In this document: in pieces, positions 5,461 through 7,002 of the stretch
Layout of the letters: every line of letters begins with the position of its first letter
Position numbering within the stretch: the stretch's first letter is position 1
Origin: Verrucomicrobiota bacterium
Lineage (GTDB): Bacteria; Verrucomicrobiota; Verrucomicrobiia; Limisphaerales; AV2
Assembly (NCBI GenBank): GCA_003219675.1
Contig: QHPW01000134.1
Span: 1 to 7,002 of the forward strand
DNA length: 7,002 nucleotides
Reading direction: 5' to 3'
Notes under the pieces: generated by a model
The model's input: only the letters and a program-made list of their open reading frames with translations
Databases searched by the model: none
Told to the model about the DNA's origin: nothing
Translations under genes and position numbers: made by a program

Positions 5461-5531
5461 CTTGGCCGGGAACCCCGGAGAAGCATCCATCCGGTAAAGG
5501 CGCAACGGATCAGTCCTTCGGTGGTTCCAAG
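5461..5531 (+). ncRNA. foldable 5' leader, possible structured RNA (class unknown)
   Basis: CTTGG (5461-5465) pairs with CCAAG (5527-5531) and encloses two hairpins: CCGGG-AAC-CCCGG (5466-5478) and ATCCG (5489-5493) with CGGAT (5506-5510) around a purine-rich 12-nt loop. The enclosed fold is a three-way junction ending 11 nt before the methyltransferase ATG. I could not match it to a known riboswitch class. In GC-rich DNA such pairing can occur by chance. Confidence 0.3.
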
Positions 5532-5542
5532 CGGTGAAAAGC

Positions 5543-6174
5543 ATGAACGACTATTACGGGGTCCAGGCGCGGTCGCGCAACCACGGCGCCGGCGCGTCAA
5601 CCGCCGGCATTCTCGGAAAACTCGATCCTGACGTGGCGGAACGGCTGCGGTTCCTCGGCGCCTTTCTCCGGGAACCGGCGCGTGTGGGATCGTTCGCCCC
5701 CAGTTCACCGGCGCTTTCACCCGGCTGATTCTCGAACGCATCGGCAGGCACACGGCGTTTTTCGCGCTTGAATTGGATGACAAACACGTGCGCGGGCTCC
5801 GCCTGCGTTTCCCCTCCGTCAGCATTTACCACGATTCCGCGGATAAAATCCAAAAATACCTCGCCCACCATCGCAGGACAAAGGCCGACTACATCATCAG
5901 TGGCCTGCCCTGGGCGAACATGCCGGTGAACGTCCAGGAACACATTCTGTCGGCGGTCCTGGCTTCGCTCGCGCCGGACGGAATGTTCACGACCTTCACT
6001 TACGTGCACGCCTGCTGGCTGCCGCGCGCGCGCCGGTTCCGCGAGCGACTGGAACGCTATTTTACGCAAGTAAAGATCAGCCGCATCGTTTGGCGCAATG
6101 TCCCGCCGGCGTTCGTCTATCGCTGCCGGGTTGGGGGCCTGACAACGGGCGGACGTTTTACTTCGCTTCAATAG
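5543..6174 (+). pseudogene. class I SAM-dependent methyltransferase (phospholipid N-methyltransferase-like), disrupted
   Basis: The N-terminal part from ATG 5543 (or GTG 5534) reads RLRFLGAFLREPARVGSFAP then SS, the typical 'FLR.P..VGS..PSS' start of PmtA-like enzymes, then runs to TGA at 5726-5728. The rest continues in another frame from about 5704: TGAFTRLILERIGRHTAFFA, LELDDK, ADYIISGLPWANMP, TFTYVHACWLPRARRF and VVW-like IVWRNVPPAFVYRC, all expected for the family. Missing between the halves are about 25 residues including most of SAM-binding motif I (the E.GPGTG loop); only TGAF remains. Loss of motif I plus the frameshift should abolish methyl transfer. A deletion between two CACCGGCGCT-like sequences would explain the join. 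Intact relatives methylate phosphatidylethanolamine, or are misnamed rRNA adenine methyltransferases. An assembly collapse is the alternative. Confidence 0.8.
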
Positions 6175-6390
6175 CCCTCCAATACGCGGTGCCGGCTGTC
6201 TGTTCGGCACAAGCACGCGCTGATACAAACGCAGGGTTACGGTGTGACTGGCGAACTCGCTAAAGTCAGATTTCACTTCCTCCCACTTTCGCCCGCCATC
6301 GCCGCCCGCATCGATGATCAGCTTCAACATCAACCTGTTGTTTGCGTAGAACACGCCGTGGGCGATGGGCTGGGTTCGCATGGATTTCAT
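6158..6390 (-). pseudogene. C-terminal fragment of an unknown beta-rich protein, frameshifted
   Basis: On the minus strand from about 6390 the frame encodes HGVFYANNRLMLKLIIDAGG, KWEEVKSDFSEFASHTVTLR, LYQRVLVPNRQP, which looks like the last beta-sandwich domain of a secreted protein. Restoring one G in the run near 6192-6196 changes the frame to QPGTAYWRAIEAK followed by TAA (6158-6160), a natural-looking end; without it the frame runs on antisense to the methyltransferase gene. No start or upstream domains exist: beyond 6390 lies a piece of decamer repeat. Its tail overlaps the end of the methyltransferase gene by 17 bp on the opposite strand. I do not recognise the parent family. The indel could be real or a sequencing error. 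Confidence 0.55.
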
Positions 6391-6392
6391 TG

Positions 6393-6407
6393 AACCACGG
6401 ATGAACA
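6393..6407 (+). repeat. isolated half-copy of the decamer repeat
   Basis: AACCACGGAT followed by GAACA matches the outer end of the repeat bounding the 3451-3590 element (AACCACAGAT..., one substitution). It stops abruptly and lies exactly at the upstream boundary of the broken 6158-6390 fragment. 6408-6493 shows no convincing gene; it includes a short palindrome GGCTATAATAGCC (6449-6461). Confidence 0.45.
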
Positions 6408-6493
6408 ATTCTCGCACCTTCACAAAACCTCGGATGATACGGGAGGTCGGCTATAATAGCCCGGATATTTTGCAGCGCGGCTGGCGCGCAACC

Positions 6494-6589
6494 AAAGTAG
6501 TGGCACGTGCGTCTCGCGCGTGAGTTTCCGGTTTTGGCTCCATGGAATCTTGCTGGAACACACGGGCGGGACGCCCGTGCCACTACTTT
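6494..6589. mobile_element. 96-bp terminal-inverted-repeat element (MITE/REP-like)
   Basis: The ends are 29-bp inverted repeats (6494-6522 and 6561-6589), agreeing at 26 of 29 positions and beginning AAAGTAGTGGCACG on each strand. Each arm is itself palindromic: the right arm contains CACGGGCG-GGA-CGCCCGTG (6561-6579), an 8-bp stem. The 38-bp centre has no gene. The element lies just downstream of the outer-membrane protein gene. It has the shape of a miniature transposable or large REP-type element, but no matching transposase is in the window and no target duplication is obvious. Confidence 0.7.
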
Positions 6590-6625
6590 TTGCCTGAGGC
6601 TTGGCCGGGCTGGGAAATATGCGGG

Positions 6626-7002
6626 TTAGAAGCGATACGAAATGCTGCTGGTGATGATGTAATCAGCAAAAGCGGCGTCGCCATGCCGCCCGGTGCGAAG
6701 GTCGGAAACGCTTTTCTCCCGGTTTCGCTCGAGGGCGACAGGCGCGGTGACATTGATGGCCTGTTTGCGATACACCCAGGTGATGCCCGGTTCGATGGAG
6801 ACGGAGTAACCGGGCCGTCGAGAGCCTTCGCTGCCGCCAAACCAGTCCGTAACCGGCACGCCTTCCATGCGGCCGCCAAGACTCAGCGACAATCCACGCG
6901 ATGGCCAGACCGTGTAGCTGAATCCGGCGCGGAGCAAGTACGTGTCCGGTATGGAATAACCGGTTGGAGTGTTCATTTCCTGCGGGGTGATCAGGTAGGA
7001 CG
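6626..7002 (-). CDS. outer-membrane beta-barrel protein, C-terminal part (partial)
   Basis: The stop is TAA at 6626-6628 and the frame is open to the window edge, so the start lies outside; the internal Met at 6976 is unlikely to be the true start. The visible ~125 residues alternate amphipathic beta-strands with glycine turns: YLLRAGFSYTVWPSRGLSLS, LGGRMEGVPV, GYSVSIEPGITWVYRKQAIN, VTAPVALERNREKSV, GDAAFADYIITSSISYRF. The final Phe after alternating hydrophobic residues (SISYRF) is the recognition signal for BAM-mediated insertion, so the protein should sit in the outer membrane. 'SLGGRMEGVPV' and 'RRPGYSVSIEPG' resemble a conserved verrucomicrobial/planctomycetal barrel family of unknown role. 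About 36 bp beyond the stop lies the 96-bp inverted-repeat element, which may help end the transcript. Confidence 0.75.
   Translation of the reverse strand, partial: SYLITPQEMNTPTGYSIPDTYLLRAGFSYTVWPSRGLSLSLGGRMEGVPVTDWFGGSEGSRRPGYSVSIEPGITWVYRKQAINVTAPVALERNREKSVSDLRTGRHGDAAFADYIITSSISYRF

Noticed and set aside
5461..5531. Known SAM, c-di-GMP or cobalamin riboswitch
   Set aside because: Conserved core sequences of these classes were not found; only base pairing is visible, so no class is assigned.
5554..6157. Minus-strand frame continuing antisense to the methyltransferase
   Set aside because: Only the part above about 6190 looks like protein; the remainder is the complement of the conserved methyltransferase sequence.
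6452..6457. TATAAT as a promoter -10 box
   Set aside because: No suitable -35 hexamer about 17 bp upstream; the hexamer lies within a short palindrome and no gene follows on that strand.

Overview
The window looks like an accessory, repeat-rich stretch of a GC-rich Gram-negative chromosome, most likely from the Verrucomicrobiota (Pedosphaera/Limisphaerales-like). This placement is by family resemblance: a REP-associated (RAYT) transposase among REP palindromes, a GxxExxY gene next to (A/G)(G/A)ACACAGAT-type decamer repeats, a zf-TFIIB protein, and a beta-barrel outer-membrane protein ending in Phe. No rRNA, tRNA or CRISPR was seen.

Layout. 1-290: the 3' end of a HEAT-repeat gene on the minus strand, truncated upstream. 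295-533: REP palindromes on both sides of a decayed copy of the 3' end of thrS (about 344-468, minus). 541-1263: a RAYT transposase on the plus strand. 1264-1332: two more REP hairpins in the convergent gap. 1333-3435: threonyl-tRNA synthetase (thrS, minus), without a TGS domain and with an insertion of about 90 residues in the catalytic core. 3451-3590: a 140-bp palindromic element 15 bp from the thrS start; its core is an internally deleted GxxExxY gene. 3598-4008: a full-length GxxExxY gene (minus) whose start codon lies inside the same repeat. 4023-4084: a nested palindrome. 4089-5345: a 418-residue chimeric membrane protein (minus; unknown N-terminal domain, peptide-binding-protein fragment, zf-TFIIB zinc ribbon). 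5346-5542: divergent promoter region with an inverted repeat, a possible sigma-70 promoter and a foldable leader. 5543-6174: a class I methyltransferase of the phospholipid N-methyltransferase type, broken by a deletion of SAM motif I. 6158-6390: a frameshifted C-terminal fragment on the minus strand. 6494-6589: a 96-bp terminal-inverted-repeat element. 6626-7002: the C-terminus of an outer-membrane beta-barrel protein (minus), running off the window.

The only obvious housekeeping gene is thrS; both its ends touch mobile or repeated DNA, and a decayed second thrS tail lies beyond the transposase. At least three repeat families are present: REP/RAYT, decamer/GxxExxY, and the 96-bp inverted repeat. 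The most notable observation is the 140-bp element, which looks like a non-autonomous miniature of the GxxExxY cassette. No operon can be argued with confidence; the genes look like separate units divided by repeats.
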